Shown piece by piece: positions 12,837 through 22,914 of a DNA stretch of 64,000 nt. Source of the DNA: Patagioenas fasciata (lineage: Eukaryota; Chordata; Aves; Columbiformes; Columbidae); contig NC_092523.1 of NCBI RefSeq assembly GCF_037038585.1, positions 5,001 through 69,000 of the forward strand, read 5' to 3'. The notes beneath the pieces were generated by a model, which worked only from the letters and a program-made list of their open reading frames with translations, did not search any database and was not told the origin of the DNA. The position numbers and the translations under genes are program-made. The first letter of the stretch is position 1, and each line of letters begins with the position of its first letter.

Positions 12837-14117
12837 CTTAAAAACTTCAAGATGCTGGGAAGAAGTGCCAGTCCCTAAGACTGGAGGGGTACAGAGCAGA
12901 GCTGCCGATGCAGCCCAGAACTACACCATAAAACACAACTGAGCAGAAACATCCAAAATGCAAAAACCATTCACACTTTCAGCTACTGATACAGTAAAAC
13001 TGGGACCCAATTGGTGCTACGCCAATTGGCTCCGGCGTTCTAAATCCCGGGATGGTGCCCGGGATCCCTGTCGAATCCCTCAAACGCGATGAGACCCCGG
13101 GACCGTCTGACGGGCACAATGCAAGCCTCCCGACCTGCAACACAACACTGACACTGCTTAAAAACTTCAAGATGCTGGGAAGAAGTGCCAGTCCCTAAGA
13201 CTGGAGGGGTACAGAGCAGAGCTGCCGATGCAGCCCAGAACTACACCATAAAACACAACTGAGCAGAAACATCCAAAATGCAAAAACCATTCACACTTTC
13301 AGCTACTGATACAGTAAAACTGGGACCTAATTGGTGCTACGCCAATTGGCTCCGGCGTTCTAAATCCCGGGATGGTGCCCGGGATCCCTGTCGAATCCCT
13401 CAAACGCGATGAGACCCCGGGACCGTCTGACTGGCACAATGCAAGCCTCCCGACCTGCAACACAACACTGACACTGCTTAAAAACTTCAAGATGCTGGGA
13501 AGAAGTGCCAGTCCCTAAGACTGGAGGGGTACAAAGCAGAGCTGCCGATGCAGCCCAGAACTACACCATAAAACACAACTGAGCAGAAACATCCAAAATG
13601 CAAAAACCATTCACACTTTCAGCTACTGATACAATAAAACCGGGAACCAATTGGCGCTACGCCAATTGGCTCTGGCGTTCAAAATCCCGGGATGGCGCCC
13701 GGGATCCCTGTCGGGTCCCTCAAACGCGATGAGACCCCGGGATCGTCTGACGGGCACAATGCAAGCCTCCCAACCTGCAATACAACACTGACACTGCTTA
13801 AAAACTTCAAGATGCTGGGAAGAAGTGCCAGTCCCTGAGACTGGATGGGTAGAGAGCAGAGCTGCCGATGCAGCCCAGAACTACACCATAAAACACAACT
13901 GAGCAGAAACATCCAAAATGCAAAAACCATCCACGCTTTCAGCTGCTGATAAAAGAAAACCTGGACCCGATTGGCGCTACGACAATTGGCACCGGCGTTC
14001 CGGATCCCGGGATGGCGCCCGGGATGCCTGTCGGGTCCATCAAGTGCGACGAGACCCCGGGACCGTCTGACAGGCACGATGCAAGCCTCCCGACCTGCAA
14101 TACAACACTGACACGAG
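12837..14117. repeat. 320-bp tandem repeat, four copies
   Basis: Copies start at 12,837, 13,157, 13,477 and 13,797, exactly 320 bp apart. Each begins with CTTAAAAACTTCAAGATGCT. Each carries a CCAATTGG-type inverted pair of CCAAT boxes and a CCCGGGAT/GCCCGGGA inverted repeat. In other units the homologous segment is single-copy, so this is a local duplication. The first two copies are nearly identical and the fourth is the most diverged. Confidence 0.95.
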
Positions 14118-14984
14118 GCTGGAGCTGCCCTGCCCGGGACACGCTGGCATCACGCTGTGAAGTTCCCTGGATCCTTCACCTGCCCAAAAGGGACTCTTCC
14201 TGGATCAACCTTGCCCCAAAGAGAACTTTACCCCCCTCTCCGCAGTTCCCAACCCCTTCCCAGCCCCCCAGCCTCCACTTATCTTTCAGAGGGCCAAGAG
14301 ACTGAATCCATCTTCAACAGAGGAAACCACCACATGTGCCAATGGAGATCTTCCCGCATCACCAAGTTCCTCCTCAACATCTGCAATAACACAAAAAAAC
14401 ACACGCTCACTAAGCAGAGCCAGCACACAATATAAAGGCACAAGGCACATCTTCGCTCTGACACCACGCACCGATCCACCTGCTTACGGCGCTCTGCTCG
14501 GCTCTTCCCTCGCTCTTTTGTGCCATGTTGTCCCTCTGCATCTGAAATCAAGATATTCAACAAGTCACCCAAATGCTCATCAACAGCTTGACCAGGTCTG
14601 CTTTCTATTCAGGAATCCCACCCAACACACTGCCAGCTCCCCCGCTCACAGCTACTGCATCCCAGATGACCGCACAACCTTTGCCTACACAATTTGATCT
14701 GTCAACAGATTAACCCTGAACTCCTAGAGTTCACTCCACCCGCCCCTGATTCCACACCGCCGGGCAGAGCAGCTCCGACCCGAATGCGCACGTGCGCAGA
14801 CAAACGCGCCACGGAACGCTATGGACGACACGACCGCAACGGCACCGAAAACACTCTGCAACGACAGCGACGCCAAAACCAGAGACTGCACCAATCCAAA
14901 TGCCCTGCAGGGAGGCAGTGATGAGGCAAGGAGCCTCTTCTGCAACCCCACAAAAAAGGAGCCCAACGTCACGGTCCCTTACAA

Positions 14985-15272
14985 GACGGCGGCGCTGGCG
15001 CACACACACACGCAGAGACGGCGGCGCTGGCGCACACACACACGCAGAGACGGCGGCGCTGGCGCACACACACACGCAGAGACGGCGGCGCTGGCGCACA
15101 CACACACGCAGAGACGGCGGCGCTGGCGCACACACACACGCAGAGACGGCGGCGCTGGCGCACACACACACGCAGAGACGGCGGCGCTGGCGCACACACA
15201 CACGCAGAGACGGCGGCGCTGGCGCACACACACACGCAGAGACGGCGGCGCTGGCGCACACACACACGCAGA
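14985..15272. repeat. 32-bp CpG-rich minisatellite, nine copies
   Basis: Nine near-perfect copies of a 32-bp unit (GACGGCGGCGCTGGCG core plus CACACA tail), ending in a truncated copy GACGGCGGCACGACC. It occupies the same place as the minisatellites of units A, C and E, just before the segment ending in the split-CCAAT palindrome. Confidence 0.95.
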
Positions 15273-16017
15273 GACGGCGGCACGACCTAAGAACTTCTTC
15301 CCAGCATCTTGAAGTGCCAGTCCCTGGGACTGGAGGGGTAGAGAGCAGAGCTGCTGATGCAGCCCAGATTGACACCATAAATCACAACTGACCACAAACA
15401 TCCAAAATGCAAGAACCATCCATGCTTTTGGCTGATGATACAATAATCCAGCACCTGATTGGCACTACGCCAATTAACACCGGCATTCGGGATCCCGGGA
15501 TGGCACCTGAGAGGCCCGTTGGGCCCCCAGAGCGCAGCGAGACCCCGGTATCGTCTGACAGACGCGAGGCAGGCTTCCGGAGCTACACGACAACGCAGAC
15601 GCAGGCTGCAGCTGCCCTGCCCGGCACGTGCTGGCGTCGCACTGTAAAGTTCCCTGGGCCCTTTACCCACCCAAAGGGGACTTTTCCTGGACGGCCCTTT
15701 CCCTTATCAGAACTTTACCCCCATCCCTGCAATTCCCGGCCCCTTCCCGGCCCCCGTGCCTCCACTTATCTTTCTCAGGGCTGAGGGATCGAATCCACCT
15801 TCGACAGAGCAAACGCCACGTGCGCTAACGGAGATGTTCCTGCATTGCCGGATTCCTCTTCAACATCTACGGTAACACAGGAAAACACACGCTCACTAAG
15901 CCGTGCCAGCATACGGTATCGCGGGGTAAACGCCGACTCCTCCCGGAACACCCACCTCCTCCTAAGTTCCTCGGCGTTCCGTTCGGCGCGTCGTGTCACG
16001 GGTGCGGTCACAAACCC

Positions 16018-16720
16018 TCATGGCTCGTTACGCCTAAGACAGCGAGAAACAAAAGAACTGTAGGGCTTGGAGCGAGTCCCCAGCCCCACGCTCCTCCTCG
16101 CCCCTACCCCGGCTCACCAGAAACGCTCCTCCGAGTCCAAAGGGCCCAAAAGGAGCCTGCAAAACAAGAAGGAAACGCTGAACCGAGTCACCGGGCGACA
16201 CCGGGCTCCTCGACACCCGCCACCGCCTCACCTTCTCGGCTGTTGGCCGGCGTGCGGCTTCGCCCCTCCGAGCCGATCCGCGGTACCTGCGAAAACAAAG
16301 GCACCTGCTCAGACGCTGCCCGAAAACAGCCTGCCCGCAGACAATTCCATCTCCCTCTCCTTTACCTTGGCCGCTCGCCCACCTGGCCGCCCTTGCTTTT
16401 AACTGCAACGCTGTTGACCACAGAGGTTCAGCAACTGCCTGTAAAACACAACCAAAGGACGCTCACACCTGCACCGGCAACACGGGACCCGAAAAGAGCT
16501 GCTGCTTTGGCCAAACACTCGTTCCTCACCTTGCCCGAGGAGCTGCGGTGCCGATACCCAGCTTTCCTCTTCGCTTCGCACCTGTAAAACAGACAAACAA
16601 CCAAACTTAGAGAGAGGCAGAGGGCATATCTTCCCTCTGACACCACGCAGCGACCCACCTGCTTACAGCGCTCTGCTCGGCTCTTCCCTCGCTCTTTCGT
16701 GCCATGTTGTCCCTCTGCAT
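16018..16720 (-). CDS. Putative spliced small gene, copy in unit B
   Basis: Proposed exons on the minus strand: 16720-16667 (54 nt, begins ATG directly after a TTGATTTCAG acceptor), 16581-16530 (52), 16410-16366 (45), 16286-16232 (55), 16156-16118 (39) and from 16033 to a TGA at 16018. All introns are GT-AG (donors GTAAGC, GTGAGG, GTAAAG, GTGAGG, GTGAGC). The joined frame is 261 nt, 86 residues plus stop, and begins MQRDNMARKSEGRAEQSA. The protein is small, basic and without a recognised domain. The second exon is one base shorter than in D and E. With the alternative first-exon donor at 16,659 (62 nt) the frame would break, so this copy depends on the GTAAGC donor. Coding status is inference from frame and splice-site conservation. 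Confidence 0.42.
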
Positions 16721-16839
16721 CTGAAATCAAGATATTGAACAAGTCACCCAGATGCTCATCAATAGCTTGACCATTGCACAGGTCTGCTTTCTATTCAGGA
16801 ATCCCACCTGACACTCTAATTGAGTCCCTAAAACACTGG

Positions 16840-18920
16840 GGAACGGACTGTCAGCTCCCCCGCCCACAGCTACTGCATCCCAGATGACCGCACAACCTTT
16901 GCCTACACAATTTAACACGTCAACAGATTAACCCTGGGCTCCTAGAGCTCACTCCACCCGCCCCTGACTCCACACCGCCGGGCAGAGCAGCTCCGACCCG
17001 AATGCGCACGTGCGCAGACAAACGCGCCACGGAACGCTATGGACGACACGACCGCAACGGCACCGAAAACGCTCTGCAACGACAGCAACGCCAAAACCAG
17101 AGACGGAATCAATCCAAATGCCCTGCTGGGAGGCAGTGATGAGGCAAGGAGCCTCTTCTGCAACCCCAGGAAAAAGGAGCTGAACATCACAGCCCCTTAT
17201 GAGACGGCCGCCCTGGCGCACTCGCACGCAGAGACGGCCGCCCTGGCGCACTCGCACGCAGAGACGGCCGCCCTGGCGCACTCGCACGCAGAGACGGCCG
17301 CCCTGGCGCACTCGCACGCAGAGACGGCCGCCCTGGCGCACTCGCACGCAGAGACGGCCGCCCTGGCGCACTCGCACGCAGAGACGGCCGCCCTGGCGCA
17401 CTCGCACGCAGAGACGGCCGCCCTGGCGCACTCGCACGCAGAGACGGCCGCCCTGGCGCACTCGCACGCAGAGACGGCCGCCCTGGCGCACTCGCACGCA
17501 GAGACGGCCGCCCTGGCGCACTCGCACGCAGAGACGGCCGCCCTGGCGCACTCGCACGCAGAGACGGCCGCCCTGGCGCACTCGCACGCAGAGACGGCCG
17601 CCCTGGCGCACTCGCACGCAGAGACGGCCGCCCTGGCGCACTCGCACGCAGAGACGGCCGCCCTGGCGCACTCGCACGCAGAGACGGCCGCCCTGGCGCA
17701 CTCGCACGCAGAGACGGCCGCCCTGGCGCACTCGCACGCAGAGACGGCCGCCCTGGCGCACTCGCACGCAGAGACGGCCGCCCTGGCGCACTCGCACGCA
17801 GAGACGGCCGCCCTGGCGCACTCGCACGCAGAGACGGCCGCCCTGGCGCACTCGCACGCAGAGACGGCCGCCCTGGCGCACTCGCACGCAGAGACGGCCG
17901 CCCTGGCGCACTCGCACGCAGAGACGGCCGCCCTGGCGCACTCGCACGCAGAGACGGCCGCCCTGGCGCACTCGCACGCAGAGACGGCCGCCCTGGCGCA
18001 CTCGCACGCAGAGACGGCCGCCCTGGCGCACTCGCACGCAGAGACGGCCGCCCTGGCGCACTCGCACGCAGAGACGGCCGCCCTGGCGCACTCGCACGCA
18101 GAGACGGCCGCCCTGGCGCACTCGCACGCAGAGACGGCCGCCCTGGCGCACTCGCACGCAGAGACGGCCGCCCTGGCGCACTCGCACGCAGAGACGGCCG
18201 CCCTGGCGCACTCGCACGCAGAGACGGCCGCCCTGGCGCACTCGCACGCAGAGACGGCCGCCCTGGCGCACTCGCACGCAGAGACGGCCGCCCTGGCGCA
18301 CTCGCACGCAGAGACGGCCGCCCTGGCGCACTCGCACGCAGAGACGGCCGCCCTGGCGCACTCGCACGCAGAGACGGCCGCCCTGGCGCACTCGCACGCA
18401 GAGACGGCCGCCCTGGCGCACTCGCACGCAGAGACGGCCGCCCTGGCGCACTCGCACGCAGAGACTGTTTCTGGATTACCCTCTCCCCAAACAGAACTTT
18501 ACCCCCCCTGCCTGTAGTTCCCAGCCCCCGAGCCTCCACTTATCTTTCAGAGAGCCGAGAGACTGCATCTGTCTTCAACAGAGGAAAACACGACATGCGC
18601 CGATAGGGATCTTCCAGCATTGCCGGGTTCCTCCTCAACATCTACAATAACACAAGAAAACACACACTCACTAAGCAGAGCCAGCACACAATATAAAGGC
18701 ACGAGGCACATCTACGCTCTGACTCCGTGCAACCACTCACCTGCTTACGGCGCTCTGCTCGGCTCTTTTCTCACTCGTCCTGTCAAATTGCCCCTCTGTA
18801 TCTGAAAGTAAGTTGTTCAACAAGTCACCCAGGAGCTCATCTACAGCTGGACCATTGCACAAGTCTGCTTCCTATTCAGGAAGCCCACTAGAAGCTCTAA
18901 TTGAGTCTCAAAAACTCAGG
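16840..18920. repeat. Ancestral subtelomeric repeat, unit C
   Basis: Anchor at about 16,925. Most of the unit is the 42-copy minisatellite. To its right the DNA matches the right end of unit A: a CTTTCAG acceptor-like site near 18,550, then the exon carrying the gene's start codon, here changed to ATA near 18,798. The middle exons and the CCAAT palindrome segment are missing. Confidence 0.8.
17201..18460. repeat. 30-bp CpG-rich minisatellite, 42 perfect copies
   Basis: Exactly 42 tandem copies (1,260 bp) of a 30-bp unit, GAGACGGCCG CCCTGGCGCA plus a 10-base tail CTCGCACGCA. I see no variant copy. Since 30 is a multiple of three and the unit lacks stops, long frames of ten-residue repeats run through it on both strands (450-502 codons). 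I reject these as genes. Perfect homogeneity implies very recent expansion. Confidence 0.97.
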
Positions 18921-20870
18921 GGAAGGGACTGTCACCTCCCCTGACCACAACTACTGCATCCCAGATAACTAGACAAACTTGGCCTAAACGATTTCATCTG
19001 TCAGCAGATGAACCCTGAACTCCTAGAGCTCACTCCGCCCACTCACCCCTGATTCCACACCTCCGGGCAGAGCAGCTCCGAGCCAAATGGGGACGTGCAC
19101 AGACAAACACGCCACAGAACTCCGTGGACAACACAAGCGCAACGTCAACAAAAACACTCCAAAACGACAACAATGCCAAAACTAGAAACGGCATCAAAGT
19201 GACCTGCAGGGAGGCAGTAACGAGGCAAGGAGCCTCTTCTACAAACCCAAAACAAAAAAGAGGAGCCAAACGTCACGGCCCCTTACGAGACGGCAGCACT
19301 GGCACGATTGCACAGGGACGGCGGCACGACCTAAGATCTTCTTCCCAGCATCTTGAAGTGCCAGTCCCTGAGACTGGACGGGTAGAGAACAGAGCTGCTG
19401 ATGCAGCCCAGAATGACACCATAAATCACAACTGACCAGAAACATCTAAAAGGCAAAAACCATCCACGCTTTCCGCTGATGATACAAGAATCCAGCGCCC
19501 AATTGGCACTCTGCCAATTAGCACTGGCATTCCAGATATCAAGATGGCACCAGACATGTCTGCTGGGGTCCTGGAGCACAATGACACCCCACGATCTTCG
19601 ACAGGCGCAAGGCAGACTTCCCGAACTACACGACAGACGCAGGCTGGAGCTGCCCTGCCGGGCACACCCTGGCATCGAACTGTAAAGGTCCCTGGACCCT
19701 TTACCACCCAAATGGGACTAAGCCTCCACAGCCCTTTCCCTTATCACGACTTCATCCCCCTCCCTGTGATTCCCAGTCCCTTCCCAGCCCTCGTGGTTCC
19801 ACTTATGTTTCTCAGGGCCAAATGACGGAATCCATGTTCGACGGAGAAAACGCCACGTACGCTAATGGAGAACTGCCGGCATCGCCGCGTTCCTCTTCAA
19901 CATTTACAGTAACGTGAGAAAACGCACGCTCCCTAAGCCACCGCAGCACAAAGTATTGTGGTGTAAATACCGACCCCTTCCGCAACACCCACCTCCACGT
20001 AAGGTCCGGTATGTTCCGCTCCACGTGTAGTGCCACGGGTTCAGTCACAAACCCTCATCGCTCGTTGGACCTAACACAGCGAGAAACAGAAGAACTGTAA
20101 CGCTTTGGACTAGTCCCCAGCCCCATGCTCTTTCAAGCCCCCACCGTGGCTCACCAAAAATGCTCCTCCAAGTCCAAAGAGCCCAAAAGGAGCCTGCAAA
20201 ACAAGGAAGAAACGCTGAACCGAGTCACCACGCGACACTGGGCTCCTCAACACCAACCGCCACCTGACCTGGGCGGGTGGTCAGCGTGCGGCTTCGCTCC
20301 TCCGAGCTCGTCTGCGGCACCTGCGAAAACAAAGGCACCTGCTTGGACGCTGCCCAAAAACAGCCTGCCCGTAGACGATCCCATCTCCTGCTCCTTTACC
20401 TAGGCCGCTAGCCCTCCTGGTCGCCCTTGCTTTTGACTGCCACGCTGTTGACCGCAAAGAGGTTCACCTAGCGCCGGTAAAGCGCAACCAAAAGACGCTC
20501 ATGCCTGCACCGGCGACACGGGACCCGAAACCAGCTGATGTTTGCGCCGGCGCTCCTTGCTCGCCTTGCCCGAGGAGCTGCGGTGCTGATACCCAGCTTT
20601 CCCTCTTTACTTCACACCTATAAAATAGACAAACAACCAAAGTTACATACACGCACAGGGCACGTCGTCCCTATGACGCCACGCACGGACCTACCTGCTT
20701 ACGGCGCTCTGCTCGCCTCTTCTGTCTCCCTTTCGTGTCAAGTTGTCCCTCTGCATCTGAAATCAAGTTATTCAACTAGTCACTGAGGACTTCATCTACA
20801 CTTTGAGCATTCGACAGGTCCGCTTTCTATTCAGGAATCCCACAACAAGTTCTAATTGAATCCCTAAAAC
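18920..20870. repeat. Ancestral subtelomeric repeat, unit D
   Basis: Anchor at about 19,008. The minisatellite site is reduced to about one copy plus a remnant (19,288-19,330). The CCAAT palindrome segment lies near 19,500, and the right end carries the full spliced gene with an intact frame. Confidence 0.8.
20055..20756 (-). CDS. Putative spliced small gene, copy in unit D (best model)
   Basis: Proposed exons on the minus strand: 20756-20695 (62 nt, ATG first), 20617-20565 (53), 20444-20400 (45), 20320-20269 (52), 20193-20155 (39) and 20070 to the TGA at 20055. Each acceptor has a pyrimidine-rich tract ending in AG. Donors are CAG|GTAGGT, AAG|GCGAGC (a GC donor), GTAAAG, CAG|GTCAGG and GTGAGC. 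Introns are 77, 120, 79, 75 and 84 nt. The joined frame is 267 nt, 88 residues plus stop, and begins MQRDNLTRKGDRRGEQSA. A central segment ESWVSAPQLLGQ is identical in B, D and E. The product is basic, without signal peptide or membrane segment, and I recognise no family. Exon 1 is preceded by an acceptor, so a 5' non-coding exon is expected further right. No RNA evidence is available. Confidence 0.47.
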
Positions 20871-21239
20871 ACTGGGAAAGGGACTGTCCCCTCCCCTGCC
20901 CATGACTACGCCATCCCAGATCACAGCACAACCTTTGCCTACACAATTTAACAGGTCCAGAGATAAACCGCAGACTCCTAGAGCTCAGTGCACCCACCCC
21001 AGACTCCACACGTGCGGGCAGAGCAGCTCCAGGCCAAATGGGGACGTGCGCAGACAAACACGCCACAAAACACGATGGACAACACAACTGCAACGTGACC
21101 AAAAACGTCCCAAAACGACAGCAATGCCAAAACCAGAGACGGTATCAAAGTCACCTGCAGGAAAGCAGTGACGAAGCAAGGAGCCTCTTCTGCAACCCCA
21201 GGGAAAAAAAAAAGGGCCAAACATCACAGCCCCTTACGA

Positions 21240-21379
21240 GACGGCGGCACTGGCGCGTTCGCACATAGACGGCGGCACTGGCGCGTTCGCACATAGACGG
21301 CGGCACTGGCGCGTTCGCACATAGACGGCGGCACTGGCGCGTTCGCACATAGACGGCGGCACTGGCGCGTTCGCACATA
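21240..21379. repeat. 28-bp CpG-rich minisatellite, five copies
   Basis: Five perfect copies of a 28-bp unit (GACGGCGGCACTGGCGCG core plus TTCGCACATA), ending in the truncated GACGGCGGCACGACC also seen in units B, D and F. Confidence 0.95.
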
Positions 21380-22098
21380 GACGGCGGCACGACCTAAGAA
21401 CTTCTTCCCAGCATCTTGAAGTGCCAGTCCCTTAGACTGGACGGGTAGAGAGCAGAGCTGCTGATGCAGCCCAGAATGACACCTTAAATCACAACTGACC
21501 GGAAACACCTAAAATGCAAGAACCATCCACGCTTTCCGCTGATGATACAAGAATCCAGAACCCGACTGGCACTCTGCCAACTAGCACTGGCATTCCAGAT
21601 CTCAGGATGGCAACAGACATGGCTGCTGGGCCCCTGGAGCACAATGACACCCCTCAATCTTCTGACAGGCGCAAGGCAAACTTCCCGAACTACACGACAG
21701 ACGCAGGCTGGAGCTGCTCTGCCCGGCACACCCTGGCATCAAACTGTAAAGGTCCCTGGACCCTTTACCACCACAACCCTTTCCCTTATCACAACTTGAT
21801 CCCCCTCCCTGTGATTCCGGGCCCGTTCCCACCCTCGTGCCTCCACTTATCTTTCTCGGGGACAAAGGATGGAATCCTTCTTCGAGGGAGAAGACGCCAC
21901 GTGCGCTACTGGAGATCTGCCGGCATTGCCGCATTCCTCTTCAACACCTACGGTAACATGAGAAAACGGAGGCTCGCTAAGCGAACGCAGCGCAAAGTAT
22001 TGTGCGGTAAAGGTCGACCCCTTCCGCAACACCCACCTCCACATAGGTTCCGGAGCGTTTAACTCCGCATGCAGTACCACGGGTGCAGTCACAAAGCC

Positions 22099-22796
22099 TC
22101 ATCGCTCGTTGCACCTAACACAGCGAGAAATAGAAGAACTGTAACTCTTTGGACTAGTCCCCAGCCCCACGCTCTTTCAAGCCCCCACCGTGGCTCACCA
22201 AAAATGCTCCTCCAAGTCCAAAGGGCCAAAAAGAAGCCTGCAAAACAAAAAAATGCTGAACCGAGTCACCACGCGACACTGGGCTCCGCAACACCAACGG
22301 CCACCTGATCTTGGCTGCTGGCTGGTCTGCACCTTCGCCCATCGGAGCTTGTCGGCGGCACCTGCGAAAACAAAGGCAGCTGCTTGGACGCTGGCCAAAA
22401 ACAGCCTGCCTGTAGACCATCCCATCTGCCGCTCTTTACCTAAGCCGCTCGCCCGCCTGGGCGCCCTTTCTTTGGACTGCCACGCTGTTGACCACAAAGA
22501 GGTTCAGCTAGCGCCCGTAAAACGCAAACAAAGGACGCTCGTACCTGCACGGGCGACGCCGGACCCGAAGCCAGCCGATGTTTCGGCCGGCGCTCCTTGC
22601 TCGCCTTGCCCGAGGAGCTGCGGTGCGGATACCCAGCTTTCCCTCTTTACTTCACACCTATAAAATCGACAAACGACCAAAGTTACATACACACGCAGGG
22701 CAAATCGTCCCGCCGGCACCACGCACCGACCCACCGGCTTACGACGCTCTGCTCGCCTCTTCTATCGCCCTTTCGTGCCAATTTGTCCCTCTGCAT
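22099..22796 (-). CDS. Putative spliced small gene, copy in unit E
   Basis: Exons at 22796-22735 (62 nt, ATG first), 22657-22605 (53), 22484-22440 (45), 22361-22310 (52), 22237-22199 (39) and 22114 to the TGA at 22099. Sizes equal those of unit D, and the joined frame is again 267 nt (88 residues plus stop), beginning MQRDNLARKGDRRGEQSV and ending NER. One defect: the donor after the 52-nt exon reads AAG|ATCAGG, so the GT is lost and splicing there would probably fail or shift. The second exon has the same GC-type donor as in D. This copy may be a recent pseudogene of the family, with the frame still intact. Confidence 0.4.
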
Positions 22797-22914
22797 CTGA
22801 AATCAAGTTATTCAACTAGTGACCCAGGAGCTCATCGACAGCTTGACCATTCCACAGGTCTGCTTTCTATTCAGGAATCCCACAACAAGTTCTAATTGAA
22901 TCTCTAAAACACTG

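Larger units (their letters stand above)
12050..14625. repeat. Ancestral subtelomeric repeat, unit A
   Basis: This is the first of six diverged relatives of the 2.7-kb unit. The shared anchor (cacctcaacagattaacc-like, then ctcctagagctcactcc) is at about 12,130. It contains a 30/35-bp minisatellite and a fourfold 320-bp internal duplication, which make it the longest ancestral unit. The minus-strand ATG exon of the spliced gene is present (14,488-14,541) with intact splice sites, but the downstream exons are deleted. Confidence 0.8.
14625..16840. repeat. Ancestral subtelomeric repeat, unit B
   Basis: Anchor at about 14,707. It contains a 32-bp minisatellite, the CCAAT palindrome segment (about 15,450) and, at its right end, the complete minus-strand exon set of the spliced gene. 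Nucleotide similarity to units D and E in the gene region is roughly three quarters by eye. Confidence 0.8.

Noticed and set aside
12215..12850. His/Thr/Arg-rich and Cys-rich frames over the 30/35-bp minisatellite
   Set aside because: By-products of the repeat; they disappear in homologous units.
16949..18650. Four overlapping frames of 450-502 codons on both strands across the 30-bp minisatellite
   Set aside because: They are ten-residue repeats forced by a stop-free 30-bp unit whose length is a multiple of three; no family, and all frames are equally open.
12411..21379. CRISPR array
   Set aside because: Repeats are directly adjacent without unique spacers, there are no cas genes, and the window is a vertebrate telomere end.
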